64,000 nucleotides of DNA from Chelydra serpentina (GCA_037349315.1 JBAIAC010000057.1:17143501-17207500), one strand, 5' to 3'. Positions 1 through 11,270 are shown, counted from the first letter of the stretch. The notes: generated by a model from the sequence alone, not told the origin. Program-made: numbers and translations.

Positions 1-1189
1 CACCTAGAAGATAATAAGGTAATAAATAACAGTCAGCATGGATTTGTCAAGAACAAATCGTGTCAAACCAACCTGATAGCTTTCTTTGACAGAGTAACAA
101 GCCTTGTGGATGGGGGGAAGTGGTAGATGTAGTATATCTTGACTTTAGTAAGGCTTTTGATACTGTTTCGCATGACCTTATAAACAAACTAGGGAAATAC
201 AAACTGGATGGAACTGCTAAAAGGTGGGTGCATAACTGGTTGGAAAATCGTTCCCAGAGAGTAGTTATTAGTGGTTCACAGTCATACTGGAAGGGCATAA
301 TGAGTGGGGTCCTGCAGGGATCGGTTTTGGGTTCAGTTCTGTTCAATATCTTCATCAGTGATTTAGATAGTGGCATAGAGAGTACATTTATAAAGTTTGC
401 GGACAATACCAAGCTGGGAGGGGTTGCAAGTGCTTTGGAGGATAGGATTAAAATTCAAAATGATCTGGAGAAATGGGCTGAAGTAAATAGGATGAAATTC
501 AATAAGGACAAATACAAAGTATTCCACTTAGGAAGGAACAATCAGTTGCACACATACAAAATTGGAAATGACTGCCTAGGAAGGAGTACTGCGGAAAGGG
601 ATCTGGGGGTCATAGTGGACCACAAGGTAAATATGAGTCAACAGTGTAACGCTGTTGCAAAAAAAGTGAACATCATTCTGGGCTGTATTAGTAGGAGTGT
701 TGTAAGCAGGACACGAGAAGTAATTCTTCTGCTCTACTCCGTGCTGATTAGGCCTCAGCTGGAGCATGGTGTCCAGTTCTGGCTGCCACATTTCAGGACA
801 GATGTGGACAAACTGGAGAAAGTCCAGATAAGAGCAACAAAAATGATTAAAGGTCTAGAAAACATGACCTATGAGGAAAGATTGAAAAAATTGGGTTTGG
901 TTAGTCTGGAGAAGAGAAGACTGAGAGGGACATGATAACAGTTTTCAAGTACATAAAAGGTTGTTCCAAGGAGGAGGGCGAAGAATTGTTCTTCTTAACC
1001 TCTGAGGATAGGACAAAAAGCAATGAGCTTAAATTGCAGCAAGGGCGGTTTAGGTTGGACATTAGGAAAAACTTCCTAACTGTCTGGGTGGTTAAGCACT
1101 GGAATAAATTGCCTAGGGAGGTTGTGGAATCTCCATCATTGGGGATTTTTAAGAGCAGGTTGGACAAACACCTGTCAGGGATGGTCTAG
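1..1189 (+). mobile_element. CR1 LINE ORF2 relic (reverse transcriptase and C-terminus)
   Basis: The 3' half of a CR1 non-LTR retrotransposon polyprotein, cut by the window edge. An open stretch at 120-935 carries [12 protein letters not shown] (RT motif A region), SGVLQGSVLGSVLFN (motif B) and KFADNTKLGG (motif C). The C-terminal domain continues in another frame at 932-1189 and ends in LDKHLSGMV. The upstream HGFVKNKSCQTNL motif lies in a different frame before about 118, so there are at least two frameshifts. The catalytic motif reads FADN instead of FADD, so the copy is dead. The normal CR1 3' UTR is missing: a hAT-like sequence starts directly after the stop codon. Confidence 0.93.
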
Positions 1190-1191
1190 AT

Positions 1192-1590
1192 CAGGGGTGG
1201 GCAAACTTTTTGGCCTGAGGGCCACATTGGGGTTCCGAAACTGTATGGAGGGCCGGGTAGGGAAGGCTGTGCCTCCCCAAATAGCCTGGCCCCTGCCCCC
1301 TATCTACCCCCTCCCACTTCCTGCCCCCGACTGCCCCCCTTAGAACCTCCGACCCATCCAGCTCCCCCTACTCCTCCCCTGACTGCCCCGTCCTGGGACC
1401 CCGTGCCCCTAACCACCCCCCCGGGACCCTAACCCCCCCTGCTCCCTGTCCCCTGACTGCCCCGACGCCTATCCATACCACCGTCCCCTGAGAGGCCCTC
1501 CGGGACTCGCACACCTATCCAACTGCTCCCTGTCCCCTGACTGCCCCCCGGGACCCTCTGCCCCTTATCCAATCCCCGCCCTCTTACCAG
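1192..1590 (+). mobile_element. hAT-like DNA transposon fragment, C-rich interior
   Basis: It begins with CAGGGGTGGGCAAAC, a typical vertebrate hAT terminal sequence, abutting the end of the CR1. After about 80 bp it becomes a degenerate C-rich array of units built on CCCTGACTGCCCC and GGGACCC. The same array is found in reverse complement at 16440-17215. The other terminus and the target duplication are not visible, so the family and the right boundary are inferred. Confidence 0.6.
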
Positions 1591-1599
1591 GTCGTTCAG

Positions 1600-2259
1600 A
1601 GCACTAGGACTTTGAACTGGGAAAGTTTGGTTGCAGGCTGGAAGGTAGTCCCAGTCTGTGTATTGAGAAACTGTAACTTGCTTGTATTATCTGTCAGGGT
1701 GAGACATTGTTTGATTCAACTGTTGCTTAGACTAAATTTTGGGATTTAGAATATGTGTTTACTTTTCATTTCAACTATCTCTGACCTTTATACCTACCAC
1801 TTTTAATCACTTAAAATGTATATTTCTGTAGTTAATAAATTTGTTTTATATTTTACCTAAAACAGTGTGTTTTGGTTGAAGTGCTTGGGAAATCTCAGCT
1901 CAGTTTAACAAGGGCTGTTGTACACCCACTACCCTTTTGTTGGAGTGGCAAACTAGGTAACAAGCTTATAGTGGCCAGGCATCTGACCAGTGCAAGACAG
2001 TACAGTTCTGGGCTGCAAGGCTGCGGAGCTGGGGGAAATTGGCTGGAGCCTCTGTATTGATGGTTCATGAGTGACTGAGAAATCATTCATGTAACTCAGT
2101 TGAGTGTGTCCCTCTCTGTGGATGTCTGTATAAGCGCAGTGCCTATCAGAGGTTTGTAGCTTGACATCAACATCACAGTATGAGAGGCAACCCAGGTTAG
2201 TGGGTTCAGAGGTCTCAGTGGTCCCACAGTCCAGGTTGTACCCTGGGGATCCCGTCACA
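1600..2259 (+). mobile_element. LTR of an endogenous retrovirus-like element
   Basis: An LTR-like block without coding potential. It has a polyadenylation region around 1834-1865 (AATAAA context followed by T-rich sequence) and ends in CCCGTCACA at 2259. The core around 1800-1870 reappears in inverted orientation near 12900-12970, which marks a dispersed family. The left boundary is not defined and no TATA box or target duplication is clear. It abuts the 3' end of the Penelope-like element. Confidence 0.5.
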
Positions 2260-2367
2260 ACCAGTCAAGGTGAAGTGGCCTATTAATACCTCTCCAATCA
2301 GGAGGAGGAGGGGTTAGTAAGCTATAGATAGTTGTAATAAGCCACAAATCCAGTGTCTGTATTCAGT

Positions 2368-2918
2368 CTCATAGACTCATAGACTTTAAGGTTAGAAGGG
2401 ACCATTATGATCATCTAGTCTGACCTCCTGCACAATGCAGGCCACAGCCTCTCACCCACCCACTCCTGGAATAATTCTCTTACCTATGTCTCAGATATTG
2501 AAGTCCTCAAATCATGGTTTAAAGAATTCAAGATGCAGAGAATCCTCCAGCAAGTGACCCGTGCCCCATGCTGCAGAGGAAGGCGAAAAACCTCCAGGGC
2601 CTCTGCCAATCTACCCTGGAGGTAAATTCCTTCCCGACCCCAAATATGGCGATCAGCTGAACCCTGAGCATGTGGGCAAGACTGACCAGCCAGACACCCA
2701 GGAAAAAGTTCTCTGTAGTAACTTCTAACATCCCACCATTGGGCCTATTTACCACTGATAGTCCAAGATCAATTAATTGCCAAGATCATGTTATCCCATC
2801 AAACCATCCCCTCCATAAACTTATCTAGCTTTAATCTTGAAGCCAGATAGGTCTTTTGCCCCCACTGCTTCCCTTGGAAGGCTGTTCCAGAACTTCACTC
2901 CTCTGAAGTCATTTATTT
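2368..2918 (-). mobile_element. CR1 3'-end fragment inserted in the PLE
   Basis: It starts with repeated CATAGACT units and the block GACCATTATGATCATCTAGT, the 3' end of a CR1 subfamily seen in full at 42001-43526 and 54430-55731. It ends at about 2918 inside the last coding section. PLE 3' UTR sequence is found on both sides, so this is a 5'-truncated insertion. Confidence 0.85.
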
Positions 2919-3852
2919 TTAGTGTCTAGCACAGTTATAAATTTAAGGTCCCAGACTCACCTTTTGAACATGGTGTGCAGTTTCCTTTGAGGATGGGGTT
3001 AGGGTTAGAGGTCAGACATAGAGTGATTGCTTTGTGAAAAGTGTTCACCCACAGGTGATCTGGTGTTTTTGTCTTTTATCATCGTCTTATCGTGTGAGTT
3101 CATTTGAGAGAGTAGTGATTGTCTCATTTCATCTACATAGTTGTTGTTGTGGCAATTAATGCACTGGATGAGTTACACTACATGTGATAGCCATGTATAG
3201 GATCCATGGATCTTGAAAGGTGTGTTGTGGGGAGTGTTGGCATTGTAGCAGTGAAGGTATGTCTACGGGTTTTGCATCTGTTGTCTTGGCAGGGTCTGGT
3301 GTTGCTTCGAGTTGCTGTCCTGGTCTGTGGGGAGCTTGCTTCTGATGATGAGCTTGGAGAGGTTGGGGAGTTGTTTGAAGACCGGAGAGGGGGTTCAGGA
3401 AAGATTTCTTTCAGATGTGGTCCCCAATGAGAATGGGTTGTAATTGTTTGATGATACCCCATATGGGTTCCGGGGGGGTGGTAGGATTAGCGGTTTGTGG
3501 TCGGAGGAAGTTTTATTTCTGTAGTGAAGCAGGTTCTATCAGGGTATTTGAGTGGCTCATTCCATGTTGCGGTCTACTTCTCTGGTAGAGTGTCCTTGTT
3601 TGGTGAAGGTGGCTTTAAGTGTGTTAAGGTGTTTATCCCAGACTTTCTCCGAAAGCATATTCTGTAGTATCTGAGTGCCTGGTGTAGATAACAGATTTCT
3701 TGGTGTGTTTTGGTTGGTTACTGGATCTGTAAGGTAGGTGTGGTGATCTGTGGGTTTTGTGTACAGTAACTCCTCACTTAAAGTTGTCCCGGTTAATGTT
3801 GTTACGTTGCCGATCAATTAGGGAACATGCTCGTTTAAAGTTGTGAAATGCT

Positions 3853-4149
3853 CGGGCTTGTCTTCACTACCCGCCGGATCGGCGGGTAGCAATCGATCTA
3901 TCAGGGATCGATTTTTCGCGTCTCGTTTAGACGCGATTAATCGATCCCCAAAAGCGCTCCCCGTCGGCTCCGGAAATCCACCTCATCGAAAGGCAGAAGC
4001 GGAGTCGACGTGTGAGCGGCAGCGATCGACTCGCCGCCGTCCTCACGGCCAGGTAAGTCGATCAACGATACGCCAACTTCAGCTACGCTATTCACGTAGC
4101 TGAAGCTGCATATCGTAGATCGACCCCCCCCCCAGTGTAGCCCTGGGCT
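3853..4149. mobile_element. Harbinger-type MITE nested in the Tigger-like element
   Basis: An insert rich in CpG and GATCGAT motifs, starting near CGGGCTTGTCTTCACTA and ending near CCAGTGTAGCCCTGGGCT. The ends are inverted (GGGCTTGTCTTCACT against GGGCTACACT). The style matches the Harbinger terminus at 6338. An internal inverted pair lies near 4071-4105 (CAGCTACG and CGTAGCTG). Boundaries are good to a few bases; the short target duplication is not resolved. Confidence 0.6.
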
Positions 4150-4725
4150 AAGTCATTTGCAGGCTATCAATTGCCAGCAGTTCAGCTGTCCCTTCCCCCA
4201 CTGCCATGTGCTGCTCACTGAGACTCCTGCCTTCTTGCTGTGTGGGGGGGAGGGGAAGAAGAGGAGGGCTAATGTCAGGGTGCCTGCTTGCTGTGTGCGG
4301 GGGAGGGGAAGAAGAAGGGGGCTAATGTTGCCCTGCTCCTGCACCTTGCTTATCCCATCTGCCTTAGAGCTGGGGGGGGACACACGAGGGAGGAGCTGCT
4401 GCCTTAGGCAGAAGCTGCAGCTGCCGGGCTTGCTGATCTAATTAACAAGGCAGTGTACTTCTGACCCCACTCTTGATACTTAAAGGAGAAATGCGTATCT
4501 CTATCTCTGAAACAAACACAGGTGTGTGTCTCTGTCTGCCCTCCCTCCTTTCCTGCTGCCTTGAAGAGTGAAAGAGTTAACGCTTGAGGGCTCAGCCAAC
4601 TGCTAGTTCATTTAGCAGTAAGGCATTCCCTGGGAAATTCCCACACTCTGACTCCTCCACCTCAACCAAGCTTCACAATCATCATCACTGCGTACCAGCA
4701 TTCGATTGTTTGTTTAAAACTTATA

Positions 4726-4729
4726 GAGT

Positions 4730-4775
<46 letters not shown>

Positions 4776-4802
4776 AATAAATAAATAAATTAAATAAATA
4801 AC
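4726..4802. repeat. Compound microsatellite (GT)n(GA)n(AAAT)n
   Basis: Uninterrupted GT dinucleotides pass into GA dinucleotides and then AAAT units. It lies within the Tigger-like element. No gene is involved. Confidence 0.97.
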
Positions 4803-5149
4803 TATTAGTCTTTTGATGGTGAAAAAAAATTCCCTGGAACCTAACCCCCTCATTTACATTAATTCTTATGGGGAAATTGGATTCATTTAACATCGTTTCG
4901 CTTAAAGTCGCATTTTTCAGGAACACAACTACAGCGTTAAGTGAGGAGTTCCTGTATATAGTTGTCTGTAAGGTTCCATTGTTGAAGCTAATCATGCTGT
5001 CCAGGAAATTGACACTGGTGTGAAAGTGTTCTAGAGAGCGTTTAATGGATTAGTGGTAGTTATTGAAATTGTGGATATCTATGACGGTCCTCTGTATCTC
5101 GCTGGCTTTGTGGTGCATTTGTCCTTGAAGAGGTTAGCATACTGGGGAG

Positions 5150-6005
5150 TGTGACGGGGCAGACCGGCCCTGCACTGGTACTGAAGGGGTTAACCCTTCC
5201 CTCCTAGCAGAAGAAGCCCCGCCCCTGAGGCTCTGCTGGGCATGCTCCACCCGGAAGTCAGGTATAAAAGCTGGCAGAGCTGCTCAGTCAGGGCTGACTG
5301 CCGAGGAGGAAGGATGCCCGGCAGGGGCTCCAGCCCAGGAGCCATTACAGCCTTTACCTGCAAGAGCTGAAGAGCCCAAAACCAGGATCAGAGGCCAGCC
5401 ACTACCAGAGCCCCAGGAAGTGTCTGGTGCTGAGGAGCCTGGAGAACCTAATACCATATGGACCACTGCTGCAGGAGAAGTGACCCAGGGAGGTGACCCA
5501 GGGAGGTGAGGGAGTGGTACCTCCCACCCTTGTGAGGGCAGCGTGTTTCGGTGGGATTCCCCGCTGACCCGTGGCGGACCGCTCTGCTACTATTAGGGCC
5601 CTGGGTTGGGGCCTGGTGGAGTCAGGTAGGCCGAGGCCCCCCTACCGGGGGCTGCCACCCCCTTCTGATGGCCCCCAGGCTCTGGCCACTAGGTCACCTT
5701 ATCCTGCCTCCAAAGGTGGTTGTATTGACTCAGGCCGCTAGGCCGCGCTATCCCGCATGGGGAGGAGACTTAGGTGGACTCTGGCCATTGGACCACACTG
5801 CCCTAGGGGCACATTGAATGGACTCTGGCCGCTAGGCCGCGCTACCCCACTTGGGAAGAGGCGGTAGATGGGCTCTGGCCATTGGGCCACACTGTGCTGT
5901 CTACCAGAGGGGGTTTAGAAAATGGACGTAGGCATAGAGAGGCGGGGTTACCTCCCCCCCCCCGCCCCGGACACAGGGGATCGACGAGGTACAAAACCCG
6001 CCACA
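5150..6005 (+). mobile_element. Ty3/gypsy-type solo LTR
   Basis: An 856-bp element beginning TGTGACGGGG and ending CCCGCCACA, so it has the TG...CA ends of an LTR. It is flanked by a perfect 5-bp duplication, GGGAG (5145-5149 and 6006-6010). A TATA box lies at 5263-5269. Degenerate 49-50 bp units built on CTCTGGCCGCTAGGCCGCG occupy about 5680-5895 and recur in the LTRs at 15595-17745, where an integrase tail supports the gypsy assignment. The PLE coding sequence joins cleanly when the LTR and one GGGAG are removed. Confidence 0.88.
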
Positions 6006-6010
6006 GGGAG

Positions 6011-6337
6011 CCATCCTAGTACCCCTGGCTGTTCCCATGGTTTGAATAGCATGTTTGTTGTTATTGTTATGAGTGAGGATGAAATGGAAGAGTTTGGCAA
6101 TATGTTTGGGGTGGATATCTGAGTATTGTTCATTATCTTGTAAATATTGGAGGCGGGCAATGATGCCATCATTGTGAGGGATGTTGGTGTATAGGTAGGC
6201 AAGGATAGTGTTCTGAGGGAGGTTGTTAATGTTGCAGAGTTTCTGGAGGAAGTGGGTAGCCTCGTGGAGGAAGCTGGCTCTTTGTGTGGTGGGTGGTTTG
6301 AGGATGCTTTCTATGAGTACTGATATTCCTTCAGTAA
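6011..6337 (-). pseudogene. PLE reverse transcriptase fragment
   Basis: Translated on the minus strand, this reads TEGISVLIESILKPP, then a helical stretch, then LYTNIPHNDG and QTMGTARGTRMAP. These are the RT fingers/palm motifs of Penelope-like elements; YTNIPH carries the region of the first catalytic Asp in intact members, but here the expected D is absent. The frame is cut at one side by the Harbinger insertion and at the other by the gypsy LTR, where the protein resumes as QYANLFKDK. Not functional. Confidence 0.8.
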
Positions 6338-7537
6338 GGGCTTGGCTACACTTGCACGTTATAGCGCAATAAAGCCGCCAAGAGCGCTCTACTTTACAAC
6401 CGTCCACACTGGCAAGGCACATAGAAGCGCTCTGACTCCGCGTCTCCTGGGACCCCGTCTCCCCGAGAGGAATAACGTTTGTTGTGTTCTCGCTGGAGCG
6501 CCGCGGCGTCAGTGTGGACACCTAATGCACTCTGATTGGCCCCCGGAGGTGTCCCACAATGCCTGTTCTAGCCACTCTGGTCATCACTTTTGAACTCTGC
6601 TGCCCTGTCCTCAGATGGCCAACCATCAGACCCACCCTTTAAATTCCCTGGGAATTTTGAAAATCCCCTTCTTGTTTGCTCAGCCAGGTGTGGAGAGCTC
6701 TCAGCGCATCTTTCCAGGTGACCATGCCTCCACGCACCAGGTGAGCCCCAGTATGGAGCAATGGTGAGCTGCTGGACCTCATCAGTGTTTGAGGGGAGGA
6801 AGCTGTGCAGTCCCAGCTGTGCTCCAGCCGTAGGAATTACGATACCTTCGGGCACATATCATGGGCCATGACAGAAAGGGCCCATGACCGGGACGCGGTG
6901 CAGTGTCAGGTTAAAGTAAAGGAGCTGCGGAATGCCTACCACAAAGCCGGCGAGGCAAACGGCCACTCCGACGCTGCCCCCGTGACCTGCAAATTCTAGA
7001 AAGAGCTGGACGCGATACTTGGGGGTGATCCCACCTCCACTCCAATGACCATCATGGACACTTTCGAGCCCAGCACAGCAAGGGGGGAGGAAGAGGAGGA
7101 GGAGGACGAAAGCCCGAGCGAGGGTGCTGAGGCAGGGGGAGACACCCCGAAATCCCTTGAAGTATGCAGCCAGGAGCTCTTCTCGAGCCAGGAGGAAGGC
7201 AGACAGTCACGGCGTCCTGTGCTTGGGGAAGGACAAACACCAGAGGAGGTTCCCGGTAAGCGGATTTTTTTTCCGGGAAGGAAGTTTTTAGGTGCGGGCT
7301 CTTTGGACGAGGAGGGTAAGGGCTGCATGCATGCCTAGATGTGGAATAGCGCATTGATGTGGTCTATCACATCGCGGTCATCGGCATCGGTGATCTCTTC
7401 AAAAGTCTCAGCCAGAACGTGGACAATGCGCCTGCGCAGGTTTATTGGGAGAGCCAGCGTGGTTCTTGTCCCAGGCAGACTAACATGTCCGCGCCACTGT
7501 GCCGCGAGGGGCAGGGGGACCATTGCTGCACACAGGC

Positions 7538-8058
7538 TGTAATAAGATGAGGCCCTGAAACATAAACCCTTGTATCAGAGGCCCAGTATGAGGCCTAAGG
7601 TCTGAGCTAAAGTAATGGTCAAGACTTTGCTAACATAAAGCAAAGTTAAGCTGTGAGCCAGAGGCAGGCCCTGCTCACAGAAGCTGGCAAGGAAAGGGCT
7701 GATGTTGCAAAAGTACACAAACCTAAAAGGGACCAGAACACTTGTACATTCCACACAGATAACAAGGAACAGGCTGACCCATTCTAAAGACAGGGGCAAA
7801 AGGGTAATATGATGGATAGAGTTGTTTTGTTCGAACCAACATGTACAAGGTGAGAGGCGGCACCTTACTGCGTAGAGGGTGCTTCGTTTGAACAATAAAC
7901 CTGGCTCGGGTGCCTTCATACTTTATCAGAGTCTGTGGTCTTTGGGGGTTTTCTCGGGGTCTGCTGTGTTAGCTATCTGCGCAGAGCTGGGGCAGCACAC
8001 AGAGGGACATCATCATCGAACAAGAGCAGAGCACCACACCAGTAGCTGTCTGACAACA
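7538..8058 (+). mobile_element. Solo ERV-type LTR in the Harbinger Myb-gene intron
   Basis: It starts TGTAATAAGATG and ends GTCTGACAACA, with a 5-bp duplication CAGGC at 7533-7537 and 8059-8063. The 5-bp size suits ERV3/ERVL or gypsy elements. A polyadenylation signal in CAATAAACCTGGCT lies near 7892. A longer relative with the same start block (TATCAGAGGCCCAG) and end (CTGACGACA) is at 29626-31237. No internal genes remain. Confidence 0.8.
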
Positions 8059-8520
8059 CAGGCAAGCTGCGTATGGGCCAGGGCAGAAGCCGCATTGTAG
8101 TAGAAGACCCTCCCTTGCTTCCCCGGTCACCCTCAGCAGCAAGATATCTTCGAGGACGAACTCCTGTGGAGAATGTTGGGACAGTGTTCAGTGTAGGTGT
8201 CCCCTGAAGCTGTTGGCTCTCCCCAAGGCACAGAAACCCAGAGGACAGTACAACCATGAAACAATCAGTCCCCCTGGATCCTGTGCTTACTCATGTACAA
8301 TGCTTCCTCTGTTAAGTGTTGCATTTTGCCTGTATAGGTGCAACCTTGAGATTTCAGCCGTCAGTCTTATCACCGGCTGACAGACTGAGAACACTCAGGA
8401 AGAGGCTGCGTAAAAGCAAAGAAGACGTGCTGTAACAAGTGATGTATCAGTCTGTGGAAGAGAATCGAAAGGCACAGTAGTGGAGGGAGAACGAAAGGAG
8501 GATCCGCCAGGAAAACGCGA

Positions 8521-8603
8521 CATAGAATCATAGAATCTCAGGGTTGGAAGGGACCTCAGGAGGTCATCTAGTCCAACCCCCTGCTCAAAGCAGGACCAAC
8601 CCC
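8521..8603 (-). mobile_element. CR1/Cry-SINE 3' tail fragment
   Basis: The conserved CR1-B 3' end, in reverse orientation: CATAGAATCATAGAATCTCA followed by the GACCTCAGGAGGTCATCTAG block and GCTCAAAGCAGGACCAA. Only about 83 bp remain, so it could be a CR1 or the tail of a Cry SINE. It interrupts exon 2 of the Harbinger Myb-like gene. Confidence 0.85.
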
Positions 8604-9054
8604 ATACTGACGGCAAAGCACGGAACGGCTGATTAGCATAATAGAGAGGCAAGCGGACTCTATCCAGGTGCTCGTCGCCATGCAGGCAGAGCACTACAGC
8701 GCTAGCCCCCCCCCTGCAGCCCTTGTCCCAAAACTCTTTCCCTTGTGCCCCCATGTCTCCTCCAACCCACTTTCCCCAACATCCGGGTTCTTACCATCCA
8801 CAGCTGCCTTCTACACCCCGAGCTTCACCATCCACCCATGAAAACTACGACCCTTATCCACTGCACTCCACTCCCCTCAACATGCCTTATAGCCATCCTG
8901 AAGTGTAGCACTCGGTGCACACCCACAGCACTCCAGAGTATGAAATCAGGACATACTCAAGTCTATGAGTGAACCGGTCCCCACCCCACCCCCTTGCCAT
9001 TCTGGTATTTATGTGTTACTTTGGGGTTTTTTTCAGTAAATGAATTTTCTTTTC

Positions 9055-9060
9055 AATAAA
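9055..9060 (+). promoter_or_regulatory. Poly(A) signal of the Harbinger Myb-like gene
   Basis: AATAAA lies about 150 bp after the end of the plus-strand Myb-like reading frame. A minus-strand AATAAA (seen as TTTATT near 9086) lies just beyond it and would serve the convergent transposase gene. Confidence 0.5.
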
Positions 9061-9200
9061 TGGAATTTTTCACTTTGAAACATACTTTATTAGTGCATAG
9101 ATAGAGCAAAATAAACCTTAGCCCAGGAAAGCAAGAAGCACTGCGATTCAGTGGACCAAACACAGCCACTGCATTTAACTCCCGTGCAGAGCAACAGACA

Positions 9201-10441
9201 TTACTGGTGGCTTTCAGCCTCAAATTGCTCCCTCAAGGCATCCCTAATGCTTTCAGCTCCACGCTGGGCTCCTCTAATAGCCCTGCTCTCTGGCTGTGCA
9301 AATTCAGCCTCCAGGAGCTGAACCTGCGAGGCCCATGCCTGAGTGAAGCTTTCACCCTTCCCTTCACAAATATTATGGAGGGTACAGCACGCGGATATAA
9401 CCGCAGGGATGCTGTCTTCGGCCAAGTCCAGCTTCCCATAAAGAGAGCGCCAGCGGCCCTTCAAACGGCCAAAAGCACACTCCACAGTCATTCGGCACCG
9501 GCTCAGCCTGTAGTTGAACCATTCCTGGCTGCTGTCCAGGCTCCCTGTGTAGGGTTTCATGAGCCACGGCATTAAAGGGTAAGCAGGGTCTCCAAGAATC
9601 ACAGTGGGCATTTTGACTTCCCCTACGGTGATCCTCTGGTCTGGGAAAAATGTCCTGGCTTGCAGCTTCTTGAACAGGCCAGTGTTCCTAAAGATGCATG
9701 CGTCATGCACCCTTCCAGGCCAGCCTACATTAATGTCAATGAAACGCCCATGGTGATCCACAAGCACCTGGAGAATCATGGAGAAATACTCCTTTCAGTT
9801 AACGTACTCACAGGCTAGGTGGGGTGGTGCTAGAATAGAAATATGCATCCCATCTATTGCCCCTCCGCAGTTAGGGAAACCCATTTGTTCAAAGCCAGCC
9901 ACAATGTCATGCACGTTACCCGGAGTCACGGTTCTTCTCAGGAGGATGCGATTAATGGCCCTGCAAACTTGCATCAACATGATTCCAACGGTCGACTTTC
10001 CCACTCCAAACTGGTTAGCGACCAATCGGTAGCTGTCTGGAGTTGCAAGCATCCAGATTGCATAGCCACCCGCTTCTCCACCATCAGGACAGCTCTCAAT
10101 CTCGTGTCCTTGTGTCACAGGGTGGGGGCGAGCTCAGCACACAGTCCCATAAAAGTGGCTTTTCTCATCCAAAAGTTCTGCAGCCACTGCTCGTCATCCC
10201 AGACTTGCAGAACGATGTGATCCCACCACTCAGTGCTTGTTTCCCAAGCCCAAAAGCAGCATTCCACGGTGGAGAGCATGTCTGTGAATGAGACAAGCAA
10301 TTTCGTGTCGTATATGTTACGCAACTCGATATCATCATCGGACTCCTCACTGTCACTTTGGATCTTAAGGAGTAGCTCGAATGCTAAACGTGAAGTGCTG
10401 CCGAGACTCGTCAGCATGCTCCTCAGCAGTTCGGGGTCCAT
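9201..10441 (-). pseudogene. Harbinger DDE transposase (HARBI1-like), inactivated
   Basis: In intact elements this protein cuts and moves the transposon. I place the start at ATG 10441 (MDPELLRSMLTSLG). The N-terminal part runs to LCAELAPTL, where a TGA stop occurs near 10115. A frameshift follows before AIWMLATPDSYRLVANQFGV, a helix-turn-helix-like region. A second in-frame TGA at 9795-9797 follows ACEYVN. After it the frame continues through MILQVLVDHHGRF to the end. All three catalytic acids are still visible: D in GAIDGMHI, D in LGDPAYP and E in VECAFGRLKGRW. The gene converges on the Myb-like gene of the same element. The three lesions make it a pseudogene; it should not be annotated as the host gene HARBI1. 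Confidence 0.88.
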
Positions 10442-10814
10442 TCCCGCAGACCGAAAGGGAAGACAGAGTGCGCCGCACAGAAACCGTTGAAAGATGGCGC
10501 CAAATGTGCACCGAAACACAGGGATTGCTGGGATGCGAAGCGATGCATCACGGAGCATTGGGACAGGATCCAGAATGCCCCGCATCCCACGCCCCCTTCC
10601 TACAAGCCACAGCACCAGAATGGGAAGAGGTGCTCTGTGGGATAACTACCCATAATGCACCGCTCCCAATGCCACTTCAAGTGCTGCGAATGTGGCCACG
10701 CCAGTGCGCTTGCAGCTGTCAGTGTGGACACACTGCAGCACTTTCCCTACTGCGCTCTCCGAAGGCTGGTTTAACTCAAAGCGCTGTACATTTGCAAGTG
10801 TAGCCATGCCCTAT

Positions 10815-11270
10815 GAGTGCCGTGGCCAGATCTGATGGGTCTGCCTGGGTTCCCTTGTTCATGTATTTTGGAAGCAAAAAGGTCCCTGGGATAGGTTCAT
10901 GGGAAATGAGGTTGTAGAGTTTCTTTTGGAGTTATTTGGAGAAGAATTGGATAATATTCTTACATTCCTTGGTAAATTGTGATATGGGGTTTTCTTTGAA
11001 TTCTTTATAGTAGGTGGTGTCGGAGAGTTGTCAGTTGGCTTCGTTAAGTTAGTCATCACGGTTGAGGACTACAATGGCACCCCCTTTTTCTAATAATTTA
11101 ATCACTACTTGGTGGTTGGACTTCAGGGACTGTATTGCTGTCCTTTTAGCAGTGAAGAGATTGTGCTGATGTGATGTTAAGGACTTCACAGTCAATTTTT
11201 TCCTGAGAAAATCAATGTAATTATTAAGAGTGATCCCACCACTCATCCATTTCATCCATTGTGGGGTGTC
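10815..11270 (-). pseudogene. PLE N-terminal region fragment
   Basis: The minus-strand translation includes NLFTAKRTAIQSLKSN, LLEKGGAIVVLNRDD, QLSDTTYYKEF and ISHEPIPGTFLLPKYMNKG. This matches the region just before the RT core in vertebrate Penelope-like proteins (K-G-G-A-I-V-V and F-L-L-P-K motifs). Three stops interrupt it: after NRDD, after NEAN and after FFSK. It joins the RT fragment across the Harbinger insertion. Confidence 0.75.

Larger units (their letters stand above)
3764..4954. mobile_element. Tigger/pogo-like non-autonomous DNA transposon
   Basis: The termini are inverted: CAGTAACTCCTCACTTAA on the left and, in reverse complement, CAGGAACTCCTCACTTAA on the right. Both sides are flanked by TA (3762-3763 and 4955-4956), the duplication used by Tc1/mariner-type elements. 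The CAG...TCRCTTAA style of terminus resembles the Tigger (pogo) group. No transposase is present. A Harbinger-type MITE and a microsatellite lie inside. Superfamily is inferred from ends and duplication only. Confidence 0.75.
6726..8908 (+). pseudogene. Harbinger-encoded Myb/SANT-like DNA-binding protein, two exons, broken
   Basis: Exon 1 starts at ATG 6724-6729 (MPPRTR, then a stop). It reads through WSNGELLDLIS, QSQLCSSRRNYDTFGHIS, QVKVKELRNAYHKA and KELDAILGGDP. This is the trihelix/Myb-like module that partners Harbinger transposases and directs them to the element ends. An acidic tract (EEEEEEDE) follows. A splice donor, CCCGGTAAGC, lies near 7258. Exon 2 seems to start after CCTGTATAG at about 8335 and gives LSPADRLRTLRKRLRKSKED. 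At least three stops interrupt exon 1 and more occur in exon 2. A CR1/SINE tail at 8521-8603 splits exon 2. It is a transposon gene, not a host gene. The exon assignment is inferred from frame and splice-like sites. Confidence 0.75.
6338..10811. mobile_element. Harbinger (PIF/Harbinger) DNA transposon, two-gene, decayed
   Basis: The terminal inverted repeats are GGGCTTGGCTACACTTGCA on the left and, in reverse complement, GGGCATGGCTACACTTGCA on the right. The 3-bp flanks are TAA (6335-6337) and TAT (10812-10814), an imperfect match to the short T/A-rich duplication of this superfamily. Inside are two convergent genes: a Myb/SANT-like DNA-binding protein on the plus strand and a DDE transposase on the minus strand. 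Their poly(A) signals meet near 9055-9090. Both genes carry stops. An ERV LTR sits in the intron of the Myb gene and a CR1-type tail in its second exon. It is inserted in the PLE. Confidence 0.9.

Noticed and set aside
2996..3012. Interstitial telomere repeat (GGGTTAGGGTTAG)
   Set aside because: Only two units are present, and they fall in PLE 3' UTR sequence.
4662..4995. Small secreted-like peptides over 4662-4995
   Set aside because: They are translations of the GT/GA microsatellite and the Tigger-like terminus.
9201..10441. Possible domesticated host gene HARBI1
   Set aside because: It sits between inverted terminal repeats together with the Myb-like partner, and has two stops and a frameshift. 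It is a dead transposon gene.
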